Assembly: GCA_041740375.1 (NCBI GenBank) | Contig: JBGSMB010000022.1 | Location: forward strand, 1 to 18,964 | Origin: JBGSMB01 sp041740375 | GTDB taxonomy: Bacteria > Patescibacteriota > Saccharimonadia > Saccharimonadales > JAGQMS01 | Direction: 5' to 3' | DNA length: 18,964 bases | In this document: positions 6,992-14,909 of the stretch, piece by piece | Layout: every line of letters starts with the position of its first letter | How positions within the stretch are numbered: position 1 is the stretch's first letter | The notes under the pieces: model-generated | Database searches by the model: none | Told to the model about the DNA's origin: nothing | Seen by the model: only the letters and a program-made list of their open reading frames with translations | Position numbers and translations under genes: made by a program

Positions 6992-7156
6992 ATGAGCAAG
7001 TCAGGCTTCTATGTCGCAGCAGCTATCGGTGGCACAATTGGTTCGATACTAGGTAGTTTTCTTGATGGTGGTAATTTTTTGGGTCTGTGGAGTATTCTCG
7101 GCGGTCTTATTGGTGGTCTCGGAGCGATTTATTTCGCCTTCAATCTTACTCGGTAA
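6992..7156 (+). CDS. 54-residue glycine-rich membrane protein
   Basis: The ATG at 6992 directly follows the TAA of the tyrA-like gene, and GGGGAG at 6980-6985 is a good ribosome binding site. The product begins MSKSGFYVAAAIGGTIGSIL and ends in AIYFAFNLTR. It has two short hydrophobic segments (about 6-23 and 29-49) with glycine-zipper spacing (GGTIGSILG, GGLIGGLGA), divided by FLDGGN. It resembles small glycine-zipper or YtxH-like membrane proteins in style, but I assign no family. Placement, ribosome binding site and composition make it a real translated gene too short for usual gene callers. Confidence 0.7.
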   Translation: MSKSGFYVAAAIGGTIGSILGSFLDGGNFLGLWSILGGLIGGLGAIYFAFNLTR

Positions 7157-7174
7157 ACAGATACCACGGTAGTG

Positions 7175-7180
7175 TATACT
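7175..7180 (+). promoter_or_regulatory. -10 element before the holin-like gene
   Basis: TATACT at 7175-7180 with TG just upstream, 12 bases before the ATG at 7193. This predicts a leader of about 5 bases. GGAG at 7181-7184 may help ribosome binding if transcription comes from upstream. Confidence 0.35.
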
Positions 7181-7192
7181 GGAGTCTGAATA

Positions 7193-7567
7193 ATGCGCAG
7201 ACAATCCATCAATTTGATCTTGCGCTGGACCGTCAACAGTCTTGGACTTTGGCTGGCTTCAGTTGTGTTTGCAAGTGTAAGTTTTGGAGGCTCTAAAGAA
7301 GCCTTTACAATTATTATGGCCGGACTCGTTCTTGCCATACTAAACGCGATTATAAAGCCCCTCGTTGTCGTATTGTCCTTGCCTGCCATTGTGATCAGCC
7401 TAGGGCTGTTTATCGTAGTCATAAACGGCCTCATGGTTGCGCTGCTTGCATGGATATATAGGCCGGTAGATGTAACTTCTTTCGGGGGTGCTATAATTAC
7501 AGGATTAGTGATCGGTCTGGTAAACTTTATAGTGACGAAAATAGTAGAACCAAGGGAGCATGAATGA
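7193..7567 (+). CDS. Phage holin family 4-like membrane protein
   Basis: The protein has 124 residues and is almost wholly hydrophobic, with about four membrane helices. The arrangement is that of the bacterial phage_holin_4_2 family (PF04020): RWTVNSLGLWLAS, then AGLVLAILNAIIKPLVVVLSLP, then ISLGLFIVVINGLMVALLAW, then a last helix before KIVEPREHE. The motif LNAIIKPLVVVLSLP is the clearest family mark. Despite the name, most chromosomal members have no shown lytic role and their function is unknown. The stop TGA overlaps the secG ATG (ATGA at 7564-7567), so the two are translationally coupled. No phage genes are nearby. Confidence 0.85.
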   Translation: MRRQSINLILRWTVNSLGLWLASVVFASVSFGGSKEAFTIIMAGLVLAILNAIIKPLVVVLSLPAIVISLGLFIVVINGLMVALLAWIYRPVDVTSFGGAIITGLVIGLVNFIVTKIVEPREHE

Positions 7568-7779
7568 ACTCAATATTTGACTACATGACGGTAATATCAG
7601 CAGCGCTTGTGAGCATACTAATTCTTATTCAGACTCGTGGAGCATCGCTTGGTGCAGGTTTTGGATCCAGTTCAGAGGTGCAGTCAGTTCGCCGTGGCGC
7701 CGACAAAAGCCTTCATCAGATCACGATCGTCATGGTGATCATTTTTGCTTCGTCGCTAGTTCTCGGACTACTACAATAG
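7564..7779 (+). CDS. secG: Preprotein translocase subunit SecG
   Basis: SecG is a two-helix accessory subunit of the SecYEG protein export channel in the cytoplasmic membrane. The protein has 71 residues, a usual length for the family. Helix 1 covers about 6-24, ending LILIQTRGASLGAGFGSS, which is the family's hallmark. A cytoplasmic loop with RRGADKSLHQITIV follows, then helix 2 to about residue 69. It starts inside the stop of the holin-like gene. The many exported proteins encoded around it fit, but SecG serves the whole cell. Confidence 0.93.
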   Translation: MNSIFDYMTVISAALVSILILIQTRGASLGAGFGSSSEVQSVRRGADKSLHQITIVMVIIFASSLVLGLLQ

Positions 7780-7810
7780 TTTTGAACTAAGGGGACTTAT
7801 TTAGCTATAT

Positions 7811-9598
7811 ATGGTTAAGACCAAAAAACGCATCAAAAAGCTCTTCAAAAAACGTCGTAAAGATGTCGAAGGCCTGACAGACGGAGCCTCTAAACATCTC
7901 GATAAACACGTTTTTAAGAAGATATCTAAAGACAATGGTCACACTTCCTGGCGTTTTATAATTTCATGGCTTTTGCTTTTTGTTGTCCTGATTGGAGGAG
8001 TTGGGATACAGGCGCGAGCCCTGGGAAGGTATTACACTGGATCCACTCCGGTAGGAGGCGGGGAGTTTGTCGAGGGTATTGTCGGGGATTTTGGTAATGC
8101 TAACCCACTTTTCGCAACTTCGGCTGTCGATACTGCCGTTTCGCGGCTACTCTTTAACGGCCTACTCAAATACGATGACAGTGGTGAGTTGGTACCAGAT
8201 ATTGCCTCATCTTGGACGGTAGACGAAAGAGGGACAACCTACACTGTAGTTCTAAAAAACAACGTTCGTTGGCATGACGGTACTCGGGTAGTATCTGAGG
8301 ATGTTGTCTATACGATAGAGGCACTTCAGAATCCGGATACTCGATCACCGTTCAACCTCTCTTGGCGTGGCGTTAAAGTTCAGTCCGTAGACGAGAATAC
8401 AGTAGTGTTTACGCTACCTAATCCGCTCAGTTCGTTTATCTATTCTTTGACACAGCCGATCGTGCCCTCGCGCATTTTGGGGAATATACCCTACGGTCAG
8501 CTAAGAAGTAGTGACTTTAATAACAAGAATCCGATTGGAACCGGTCCGTTTGTGTGGTCGGGTGTTATAAATAACACTTCGCAGGGTGATGATTTAACTC
8601 AAACTATTCGTCTTTCTGCAAACGAAAACTATTTTCTGGGCGCTCCAAAACTTAGCAGGTACACAATTGACACTTTTGATACACAAGCAGAGGTTAAATC
8701 GGCGCTTAGCGGAGGCAGAATCAACGCCGCTACACTGGAGTCTATCTCCGAGCTTTCTAGCACCGATAGAAAGCAGCTCAACCAATTCAATATTCCCTAT
8801 ATGAGCGCGGTCTACATATTTTTCAACAACTCGAGAGCTCCTTTGAGTGATAAAAATGTTCGAAATGGTTTAATCAGAGGCATAGATACGGACAATCTCC
8901 GAGCACAACTAGATTATCCAGTCACGAGCGTCGACAGCCCATTCTTGCGCAGTCACAGTACTTACGATCCAACAAGGGTGCAAGCAGCTACTTCTTACTC
9001 TGATGCTGATGCCCTCCTCGACACTGCAGGGTGGGTCAAGGTACCGAACTCTTTCATCCGTCAAAAAGATCAAAAACCTCTCGAGTTCACTCTTCTTAGC
9101 GAAGACACTCCAGATTTTGCGAGGATCGCTGATGTACTTCAAAAACAAATGACTGAGCGCGGCGTCAAACTAAATGTAGACCTAAAAGAAGGTAAAGAGT
9201 TTCAAAGGGCATTGCTCAACCATGAATATGACGCATTGCTTTACGGGATATCCCTCGGCGCCGACCCAGACGTCTACGCTTTTTGGCACTCGTCTCAAGC
9301 CGTACCAGAACGGTTTAACCTTTCTGAATATAAGTCACCAGTAGCTGATGAAGCGCTAGAATCTGGAAGAACACGTCGCGATGTAGACCTTCGAAGTGCA
9401 AAGTATCGACCGTTTCTGGATGTTTGGTCGGCAGACGCGCCAGCAGTAGGACTTTATCAGCCTCGGCAGTTATTTGTAACGAACGGTCCACTGTACAATT
9501 TTGAAGTGTCGGTGCTCGTGACACAGAGTGATAGGTATACAAGAGTTCACGAATGGATGATCAATACTGAACAAACAACCTTAATCGTAAAGAAATAG
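7811..9598 (+). CDS. Membrane-anchored peptide-binding protein (ABC transporter substrate-binding, family 5)
   Basis: Family 5 solute-binding proteins (OppA/DppA type, PF00496) capture oligopeptides or similar ligands outside the cell and hand them to an ABC permease. The protein has 595 residues. A very basic cytoplasmic N-terminus (KTKKRIKKLFKKRRK) is followed by a single membrane helix at about 48-66. No lipobox cysteine is present, so it is a signal-anchored protein, not a lipoprotein. Family motifs are seen in order: LLFNGLLKYDDSGELVPDIA, ASSWTV, WHDGTRVVSEDVVYTIEAL, NPIGTGPFVW and YDALLYGISLGADPDVYAFW. The in-frame stop at 7802 limits the start to near the ATG at 7811. AAGGGGA at 7789-7795 is rather far for a ribosome binding site. 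No permease or ATPase genes are next to it, so it must work with a transporter encoded elsewhere. Confidence 0.92.
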   Translation: MVKTKKRIKKLFKKRRKDVEGLTDGASKHLDKHVFKKISKDNGHTSWRFIISWLLLFVVLIGGVGIQARALGRYYTGSTPVGGGEFVEGIVGDFGNANPLFATSAVDTAVSRLLFNGLLKYDDSGELVPDIASSWTVDERGTTYTVVLKNNVRWHDGTRVVSEDVVYTIEALQNPDTRSPFNLSWRGVKVQSVDENTVVFTLPNPLSSFIYSLTQPIVPSRILGNIPYGQLRSSDFNNKNPIGTGPFVWSGVINNTSQGDDLTQTIRLSANENYFLGAPKLSRYTIDTFDTQAEVKSALSGGRINAATLESISELSSTDRKQLNQFNIPYMSAVYIFFNNSRAPLSDKNVRNGLIRGIDTDNLRAQLDYPVTSVDSPFLRSHSTYDPTRVQAATSYSDADALLDTAGWVKVPNSFIRQKDQKPLEFTLLSEDTPDFARIADVLQKQMTERGVKLNVDLKEGKEFQRALLNHEYDALLYGISLGADPDVYAFWHSSQAVPERFNLSEYKSPVADEALESGRTRRDVDLRSAKYRPFLDVWSADAPAVGLYQPRQLFVTNGPLYNFEVSVLVTQSDRYTRVHEWMINTEQTTLIVKK

Positions 9599-9633
9599 TT
9601 CGGCGATTATCGTTCATGCGACTAGTGTATTCG

Positions 9634-9642
9634 TGGTATGAT
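9634..9642 (+). promoter_or_regulatory. Extended -10 promoter for the FAD-linked oxidase
   Basis: TG at 9634-9635 and TATGAT at 9637-9642 form an extended -10. A weak -35 candidate, TTCATG, lies at 9613-9618. The gene's ribosome binding site AAGGAC (9671-9676) is well placed before the ATG at 9681. Confidence 0.5.
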
Positions 9643-9680
9643 TTCAGGAAAGTTCTTATGAATAAGTACGAAGGACGACC

Positions 9681-11297
9681 ATGAGTAAAATTGCAGATTA
9701 TTTACAAGACCATATTGTCGGTGATGTTTCGATATCCGAGCAGGCGAGAAATATATACTCGAATGACGCCAGCATATTGTCAGAAGCTCCACAAGTTGTA
9801 GTAGCCCCCAAAAACGAACAAGATCTCCGAAAGATTGCTCGATTTTCATGGCAACTAGCAGAGCGCGGCAGAATCGTACCGATAGTCGCTCGAGGCAGTG
9901 GTACCGATATGAGTGGCGGAGCGATTGGTCAAACAATTAGTATCGCCATGACACAGTACATGAACCGTGTCATTGAATTTGATGACAAGAAAAATATAGT
10001 GACCGTAGAGCCCGGTGCAAATTTTGGATTTTTGCAGCACATGCTTTCCTTCTCGCATGGTCGCTATATTCCTGCTTATCCAAGTTCGTACCAATATTCC
10101 ACCATCGGGGGAGCAGTCGCTAACAATGCAGGCGGCGAGCGCTCTACGCGCTTTGGGGCTATGAATAACTATGTTGAATCTCTTCGGGTAGTACTCGCCA
10201 ACGGCGAAGTAATCGAAACTGGTAGGATCTCAAAACGCGAAGCCAACAAACGTATGGGCAAAGCGACTTTCGAAGGAGAGCTATATCGTGCAATAGACGG
10301 TTTATTGCAGGATAAAGAACATGCAATCAAGGACTATGTGGTGGGTTCACGTTCGAACGCTGGCTACAATATTTTTGATGTCAGAGAAAAAGACGGCTCA
10401 GTAGATCTAACACCACTATTCGTCGGTAGCCAGGGAACGCTGGGCGTCATTCAAGAGATAACACTCTCCACTGAGTCGTATAGTTCGAGGGTGAGCTCAT
10501 TTATTATTGTGTCGAAAGACCCCGTTACGCTTCAGTCGGTGCTTGATTATTTGCAAAAAGAGAAGTTACTTTCATGCGAACTATTTGATCGAGGAGTGTT
10601 AGAGTTAGCGCGTAAAGTGCATGGAACCCTATTTTCAGAAGAAGTAGGCTATGATCTTCCTGCGGTTTTGCTTCTTATCGAGAAAGAGCGCATGAGTACC
10701 AAAGCAGAGAAGAAATTCATGGCAAAATTTGGAAAATTGTTTACAACTGATGTTGCTAATATTTTCTCTACAACTGAGGGTGATGCGGTCGAAGTAGCTA
10801 GCAAGCTTCGTCGTCTTCCGCAGATCCTACTCACCAAACAGTTTGAGGGTCGTCAACTAATCTCTGGTATCGACGATGCATCTGTTCCGGTAAGCGCATT
10901 TGCGGCTTTTCTGGCAGAAGCTGATGCGTATTTCACTAAGGAAAATATCATGACGATTTGCACCGGGCATGCTCTAGAAGGCGTCATCCACACATATCCT
11001 CTCATGGATCTCTCACAGTTGGGCGATAGACAGCGTATCATGAGAATAATCGATGCTTATTATGAGTTAGTGCTTCGTCATGGTGGCTCAGTAAGCGCCG
11101 AACATGGTGAAGGGCGCATTCGAGCCACATTTGTTCAACAACAGTTCGGTGACGTTATGTACGACGTTATGAAGCAGATCAAGCAGATGTTTGACCCTTT
11201 CGGTATCTTGAACCCAGGCGTAAAGTTTGGCGTCGATCAAAAGGCGCTCACAAAAATCGTTCGTCAGAGCTACGATATCCCGCAGCTTTACAAATAG
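9681..11297 (+). CDS. FAD-binding oxidoreductase, GlcD/D-lactate dehydrogenase type
   Basis: Members oxidise 2-hydroxy acids such as D-lactate or glycolate with a tightly bound FAD. The protein has 538 residues. The N-terminal FAD-binding domain (PF01565 type, about 38-220) shows the ARGSGTDMSGGA pyrophosphate loop (about 70-81), VEPGANF, YPSSYQYSTIGGAVANNAGG and LRVVLANGEVIETG. The C-terminal domain (PF02913 type) ends with HGGSVSAEHGEGR (about 467-479) and FDPFGILNPGVKFG, both characteristic of the family. No iron-sulfur domain is fused, unlike the long GlpC/Cfa-fused forms. The substrate cannot be read from sequence; D-lactate is the usual guess for fermentative CPR bacteria. It has its own promoter and ribosome binding site and is transcribed toward the minus-strand surface gene, with hairpins between. 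Confidence 0.93.
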   Translation: MSKIADYLQDHIVGDVSISEQARNIYSNDASILSEAPQVVVAPKNEQDLRKIARFSWQLAERGRIVPIVARGSGTDMSGGAIGQTISIAMTQYMNRVIEFDDKKNIVTVEPGANFGFLQHMLSFSHGRYIPAYPSSYQYSTIGGAVANNAGGERSTRFGAMNNYVESLRVVLANGEVIETGRISKREANKRMGKATFEGELYRAIDGLLQDKEHAIKDYVVGSRSNAGYNIFDVREKDGSVDLTPLFVGSQGTLGVIQEITLSTESYSSRVSSFIIVSKDPVTLQSVLDYLQKEKLLSCELFDRGVLELARKVHGTLFSEEVGYDLPAVLLLIEKERMSTKAEKKFMAKFGKLFTTDVANIFSTTEGDAVEVASKLRRLPQILLTKQFEGRQLISGIDDASVPVSAFAAFLAEADAYFTKENIMTICTGHALEGVIHTYPLMDLSQLGDRQRIMRIIDAYYELVLRHGGSVSAEHGEGRIRATFVQQQFGDVMYDVMKQIKQMFDPFGILNPGVKFGVDQKALTKIVRQSYDIPQLYK

Positions 11298-11338
11298 GCC
11301 CGCTAGCTTCCTTCAATCCTAAGAAGAAGTTACTGGGC
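11298..11338 (+). terminator. Long imperfect hairpin right after the oxidase stop
   Basis: Bases 11298-11310 (GCCCGCTAGCTTC) pair with 11326-11338 (GAAGTTACTGGGC) with one mismatch and two G-T pairs. It begins on the base after the stop codon. No T-tract follows, so it may protect the mRNA 3' end. Confidence 0.4.
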
Positions 11339-11379
11339 GCGTTTAGCGACGGACTTTTGAGAATCCCGCATATGAGTCG

Positions 11380-11403
11380 AAGATGTGGCAGAAGCCACTT
11401 CTT
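11380..11403. terminator. Bidirectional terminator-like hairpin between convergent genes
   Basis: GTGGC 11385-11389 pairs with GCCAC 11394-11398 around AGAA. The stem extends past one T-T mismatch with AAGA 11380-11383 and TCTT 11400-11403. T-rich bases follow on plus. It suits termination of the oxidase gene and, on the other strand, of the surface operon. Confidence 0.5.
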
Positions 11404-11467
11404 TAGTGTGTCGTCATGAAGCGTCCACTCCCCGAACGTTTCTATAACCAAATTTCTAGAAATGTTG

Positions 11468-13237
11468 CTATCTATTTTCTTGATCCAAAAATGTTTGAGC
11501 CGCAGACTCTTGGGGTGTTCCATAGTAGCTTGCACCAGCCTTATCCTTACGCACCTCTAGACAACCTTTAGCGCCGGCACTTTTGTTACATTCCTTTTCG
11601 CTATGTGCTAAGCCACAGTATCGACCTGCGAACGTACACGCTTCAGTTAGTTTTTGTAGTGTAGTAGGGTGCCAACCATTTACGAAATCGGCATGAAATG
11701 TATACCACTCCCCAGAAGATAGCTTAAATTCACTACCACCTTTGGCTTCATTGTAGCCTAGATTGTACTGTACCTGCATTAATGGCACCGGATGCGTGTC
11801 TGGACATTTTCCGTTTGAGGCATAGGTCATGTGTGTGGTATTCGGCAGCCAGAGGTTCTTACCATCCCAACACTGAGGGAAGAATATGAGAACCTGAAGC
11901 CTTTCAGTTTCGGTATTGACCGGGAATATAGTCGTGCTGCTACCTCTGGAGGTGTTGGTTAGTTTCGGATGCGTTACTTTTGGCATCGTTTTATATTTTG
12001 GTGTCTTATACCAATAGCCGGCTTGAGCAATTGTATCTTTTGGTGACTTTGCGTTAGCGTTGCCCGCAATCATTCTTAATCCAAAAGGCATCTGTTGAAA
12101 CTTAGTAGTTGCCGGGTCTAGGCCTCCTGCTTTGTAGTAGAACTTATTCGAGTCGGCTTTTATTTTATTCCCGTCCTGGAATGCTGAAGGAGTCCAGTAT
12201 GCGCTCCTGTCTGCGCCCACAGTACATGTATTTTTCGCACTTATTATAGATTCTATAGTAGAGTTTGCATTTACATCGTTTGCTCCAAAAAACTCGTGAT
12301 TGTGCGATGCACCCGGTTGCTTTGGATATACAATTGGATCGTCGTTTGCAAAATGTGAAGTCTTGCAGTCCACTGTGAAAAGGTTTTGCGCAGGTCCGTA
12401 TTTCACGCCGCTTGCTCGTTTTGTACCATGATCACCGACGCTCACTACTTGGTCTTCAGGAATAGCCTTCCAGTTGTATTGATTAGGCCCTTCGTAAGGT
12501 ACGGAAGTTTTCGGATATTGACCGGGCGCCGGTGTAGGGGTTGGCGTTGGGGTCGGTGTCGGCTTAGGCGCCGGTGTAGGGGTTGGCGTTGGGGTCGGTG
12601 TCGGCTTAGGCGCCGGTGTAGGGGTTGGCGTTGACGTTGCTTCTGTTTTTCGAAATTCAAAGTTGTCTATCCAAAGAGTACCTCTATTGTTCAGTCTAAA
12701 TTCCGGCCTTGCATACTTTGCATTCTTCGGAACAGTGCTAGTCACTGTAAATTTAGTCCAGTTTGAATCGCCGTTTAGCTTTTCGTCAGATAACCTAGTT
12801 TCGATCCACGCGTCAGACCATTCACCATTTCCTTTTTCTCCGAAATAAGACACGGCAAACCTTGCGTTATCTACTGCACCTTTTGTTTTCATGAAGACGG
12901 TAGTAACTATTTTTTCACCAGATATTACAGGTATTTTATTTACTGGAACAAGCCAGCGTGTTTGACCCTGAACATTCGAAACTATCTTTAACGACCTATT
13001 TCCTTTGTACGCCTCTTTTTCATTATTTACATGCGTAAAAGTTGCATCACCATGGGTGACATATGAGCCTTGAATGTTACCCTCAAAACCTTCGCTAAAA
13101 TTACCATTAGATGCTGTTGTGGCAAGTGCGTAAACCAGAGAGATTATGCCAATTAATGTAAAGATTAGCGATATCACAATTAATCTATAACTTTTGCTAG
13201 AAATAGTAGTGGCTACTTTTTGATTTTCGTTGTTCAT
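11468..13237 (-). CDS. Surface protein: membrane anchor, CBM-like domain, Pro/Thr linker, DUF1996
   Basis: The protein has 589 residues. One membrane helix at about 18-40 anchors it with the rest outside. Residues 45-197 look like a carbohydrate-binding jelly roll (CBM4/9 style: FSEGFEGN, GNRSLKIVS, WTKFTVTSTVP, GTLWIDNFEF). A low-complexity (PT)n/PAPK linker spans about 202-238. The C-terminal domain from about 285 is DUF1996 (PF09362), shown by SHNHEFFGA, SAYWTPSA, FFPQCWDGKNLW and CPDTHPVPLMQVQYNLGY. A Cys-rich tail (CTFAGRYCG, ECNKSAGAKGC) follows the core. DUF1996 is known mostly from fungal and actinobacterial secreted proteins; its activity is not established. Binding or attacking host polysaccharide is inference. 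The ATG overlaps the stop of the upstream single-pass gene by 4 bases, so the two form one operon. Confidence 0.85.
   Translation of the reverse strand: MNNENQKVATTISSKSYRLIVISLIFTLIGIISLVYALATTASNGNFSEGFEGNIQGSYVTHGDATFTHVNNEKEAYKGNRSLKIVSNVQGQTRWLVPVNKIPVISGEKIVTTVFMKTKGAVDNARFAVSYFGEKGNGEWSDAWIETRLSDEKLNGDSNWTKFTVTSTVPKNAKYARPEFRLNNRGTLWIDNFEFRKTEATSTPTPTPAPKPTPTPTPTPTPAPKPTPTPTPTPTPAPGQYPKTSVPYEGPNQYNWKAIPEDQVVSVGDHGTKRASGVKYGPAQNLFTVDCKTSHFANDDPIVYPKQPGASHNHEFFGANDVNANSTIESIISAKNTCTVGADRSAYWTPSAFQDGNKIKADSNKFYYKAGGLDPATTKFQQMPFGLRMIAGNANAKSPKDTIAQAGYWYKTPKYKTMPKVTHPKLTNTSRGSSTTIFPVNTETERLQVLIFFPQCWDGKNLWLPNTTHMTYASNGKCPDTHPVPLMQVQYNLGYNEAKGGSEFKLSSGEWYTFHADFVNGWHPTTLQKLTEACTFAGRYCGLAHSEKECNKSAGAKGCLEVRKDKAGASYYGTPQESAAQTFLDQENR
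12526..12633 (-). repeat. 42-bp tandem repeat encoding the Pro/Thr linker
   Basis: Two exact 42-bp copies (12526-12567 and 12568-12609) and a partial third (12610-12633) encode a 14-residue unit of PTPTP runs with APK. Exact DNA identity between copies points to recent expansion, and linker length is likely variable between strains. Confidence 0.85.
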
Positions 13238-13713
13238 TGTTGAGCTCCTGTTTCGGCTGCAGCGATTATTGCGCGCATCGTTTCTTCTTTAATGTCTCCG
13301 TCTTTGTCAAAATCATCCCAGCTCAGTACCTCGTATATACTATCGATTCCTGCGTAGGCCGGGGAGGTGTTCACGACTTTTTCAAATTTTTTAGAAAGCT
13401 CTTCTGATGCAGTTGGTATGTCATATGTAGTGGTATCGATAATATTGTCTTTAGGAAATGCACCGTAATCAAACACGGTATCATCCGCTTCAGCATACCT
13501 CGGGTCTAACTGCTCATCTTGGTTCGCGCTAAAGGAATCTCCTACATTCGTTGAACCATCCCGGTTAACAAACCATACAGAAACGGTAATCAATGCAATT
13601 AATACTATCGCCGCTGAGATTATAATGATTAATTTCTTACTTACTTTTTTATTTTGCTTTTCGGGGGTTGGTTGCTCTACCTTACTGGGTCCAATGATTA
13701 TCGAATTTTCCAT
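13234..13713 (-). CDS. Single-pass membrane protein with EF-hand-like loop, operon with DUF1996 gene
   Basis: The protein has 159 residues. A basic cytoplasmic segment (NKKVSKK) precedes one membrane helix at about 28-49; the remaining roughly 110 residues face outward and are acidic. Near the end lies an EF-hand-like calcium loop, DFDKDGDIKEET (134-145), with Asp at loop positions 1, 3, 5 and 7, Gly at 6 and Ile at 8. Position 12 is Thr, with Glu at 11, so it is not fully canonical. The ribosome binding site AGAAGGAAG (complement of 13718-13726) is strong. The stop overlaps the start of the DUF1996 gene, so the two are coupled and probably act together at the surface. No family is recognised. 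The 166-base space up to the gene at 13880 must hold its promoter; I could not pick one convincing box pair. Confidence 0.75.
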   Translation of the reverse strand: MENSIIIGPSKVEQPTPEKQNKKVSKKLIIIISAAIVLIALITVSVWFVNRDGSTNVGDSFSANQDEQLDPRYAEADDTVFDYGAFPKDNIIDTTTYDIPTASEELSKKFEKVVNTSPAYAGIDSIYEVLSWDDFDKDGDIKEETMRAIIAAAETGAQQ

Positions 13714-13814
13714 ACGACTTCCTTCTATTTTTAAAAATGCATATGTTTATGAATTATGTGTATATTACAACTTTTATTCGCTATTGGAAAATTATCTGAA
13801 GAAGTACTATCTGT

Positions 13815-13835
13815 TGCACTCTATAAAAGAGTGTA
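13815..13835. promoter_or_regulatory. Inverted repeat in the divergent intergenic region
   Basis: CACTCT 13817-13822 and AGAGTG 13828-13833 form a 6-bp dyad around ATAAA, extendable by two pairs (one G-T). It lies between the divergent genes at 13713 and 13880 and about 33 bases upstream of the -10 box at 13868. It could be an operator or a weak terminator. Confidence 0.35.
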
Positions 13836-13867
13836 GTATTTTGCAGTCGACCACAGCCTTCGTGCGG

Positions 13868-13873
13868 TAAAAT
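13868..13873 (+). promoter_or_regulatory. -10 element giving a leaderless YdeI-like transcript
   Basis: TAAAAT at 13868-13873 ends 6 bases before the ATG at 13880, so transcription would begin at the start codon. No Shine-Dalgarno sequence is present. TTGCAG at 13841-13846 is a poor -35 (21-base spacer). Confidence 0.4.
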
Positions 13874-13879
13874 AGACGT

Positions 13880-14194
13880 ATGAGTGAAAAAAACATTACT
13901 GGTGGACTCTTCCATGAAGTACCAGAAGACCTAGCTAAGGCACTAAAAAGTAACCCAAAAGCTCTAGAAGCGTGGGAAGGTATTTCTGCGATAGCTCGAA
14001 ACGAGTGGATTTGCTGGACGATTACCGTAAAACAAGAGAAGACAAGGGCAGATCACGTTAAACGCGCCAGCGCAGAGCTTGCCGCCGGCAAGAAGCGTCC
14101 GTGCTGCTGGGTAGGTTGTATACATCGTACCGATAAAGCGCCTGGCGCGTGGGCCCAAAAAGTTATAATAGACAAACAACCACTCGCAAAATAG
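13880..14194 (+). CDS. YdeI/OmpD-associated family protein
   Basis: The protein has 104 residues, small and soluble. The family (OmdA, PF13376) is shown by VPEDLAKALKSNPKALEAWE followed by ARNEWICWTITVKQEKTR, DHVKRASAEL and AAGKKRPCCW. Members have a helical bundle, and some are linked to resistance to peptides or bacteriocins in other bacteria, but the biochemical role is not established. Three cysteines lie near the C-terminus (CCWVGC), a spacing seen in several relatives. The start is chosen from the only ATG before the conserved region; it has a -10 box 6 bases upstream and no ribosome binding site. It is convergent with the minus-strand gene that ends 3 bases away at 14198. Confidence 0.85.
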   Translation: MSEKNITGGLFHEVPEDLAKALKSNPKALEAWEGISAIARNEWICWTITVKQEKTRADHVKRASAELAAGKKRPCCWVGCIHRTDKAPGAWAQKVIIDKQPLAK

Positions 14195-14197
14195 ATG

Positions 14198-14905
14198 CTA
14201 TCTTTTTAGGTAATCAACCTCACTATTTAAGATCTTGAGCGTAATAGGGCGCATTTTCACATCGACTTTTCCCATAAGTATCGTATCAACGACCACTACA
14301 CTATCGTTTCGTGCGATCATATTGTGACCATTTACATCGAGTAGGTATTCGGTTTCATCAAGCATTGTCCTTGCTTGCTCGAGTAGTTTTGCGAAATTTT
14401 CTTTCTGTGGCGGCGTTAAGTACTTGGCATATGGTCGTTTGGTGAGGGGCTTTCCGTCCACGTGAGCTTGTGTAAGGGCGACGCAATTTTTCCCTGAAAT
14501 CGGGTGGGGGATTATATCTACGGTAGTATCTGCCAAGTAAGGCCTTATGTATCGCTGAGCTATTTCGAGCCTCTCTCGAAGTGAGCCGACAAGCATTTTC
14601 TGATCGTACTCAGAATTTCTAGTCGAAAATTCGTATATTTTCAGGACTCTTTCTTCTTTCAAAAGAGCAGTTGTGAAGTAGCCAAAACCTATGGGCGAGT
14701 ATCCAGTAGATTTATACGAATATCGGAGTGCAGCCAAGGTAATTGGTCGAAGCCCAAGTCTTGTAAAGAAAAGTATGACTTCGTGTACTCGATGTTTCTG
14801 CTCGCCAAAGTATTTTGGTTCATTGGAATGAATTGCCCGGTTAATAAGTTCCTTCGGATTCACGCGCCAAGTTGCGCAGTTATAACATAACGTTTTCAAA
14901 AACAT
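14198..14905 (-). CDS. Hypothetical protein, possible distant kinase-like fold
   Basis: The protein has 235 residues and is soluble, with no signal peptide. It begins 4 bases after the hydrolase stop, so both lie in one operon. The start region contains CYNCATW. The C-terminal part reads LLDVNGHNMIARNDSVVVVDT, which has the outline of the catalytic loop of protein-kinase-like and aminoglycoside phosphotransferase proteins (Asp, then Asn five residues on, then a hydrophobic strand and Asp). The Gly-rich loop and the paired Lys/Glu are not obvious, so the kinase idea is weak. I recognise no family with confidence. Confidence 0.65.
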   Translation of the reverse strand: MFLKTLCYNCATWRVNPKELINRAIHSNEPKYFGEQKHRVHEVILFFTRLGLRPITLAALRYSYKSTGYSPIGFGYFTTALLKEERVLKIYEFSTRNSEYDQKMLVGSLRERLEIAQRYIRPYLADTTVDIIPHPISGKNCVALTQAHVDGKPLTKRPYAKYLTPPQKENFAKLLEQARTMLDETEYLLDVNGHNMIARNDSVVVVDTILMGKVDVKMRPITLKILNSEVDYLKR

Positions 14906-14909
14906 GATT

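Noticed and set aside
7193..7567. Prophage remnant indicated by the holin-family gene
   Set aside because: No other phage gene is nearby, the family is common in bacterial chromosomes, and the gene is coupled to secG.
11248..11535. 95-codon ORF on minus between the oxidase and DUF1996 genes
   Set aside because: It overlaps both real genes, crosses two hairpins and shows no recognisable domain; the DUF1996 gene ends normally, so no frameshifted tail is needed.
12526..12633. CRISPR-like array
   Set aside because: Copies are contiguous without spacers, in frame, and encode a Pro/Thr linker.
12386..12660. Arg-rich ORFs on both strands over the Pro/Thr linker
   Set aside because: They are other-frame readings of the 42-bp tandem repeat.
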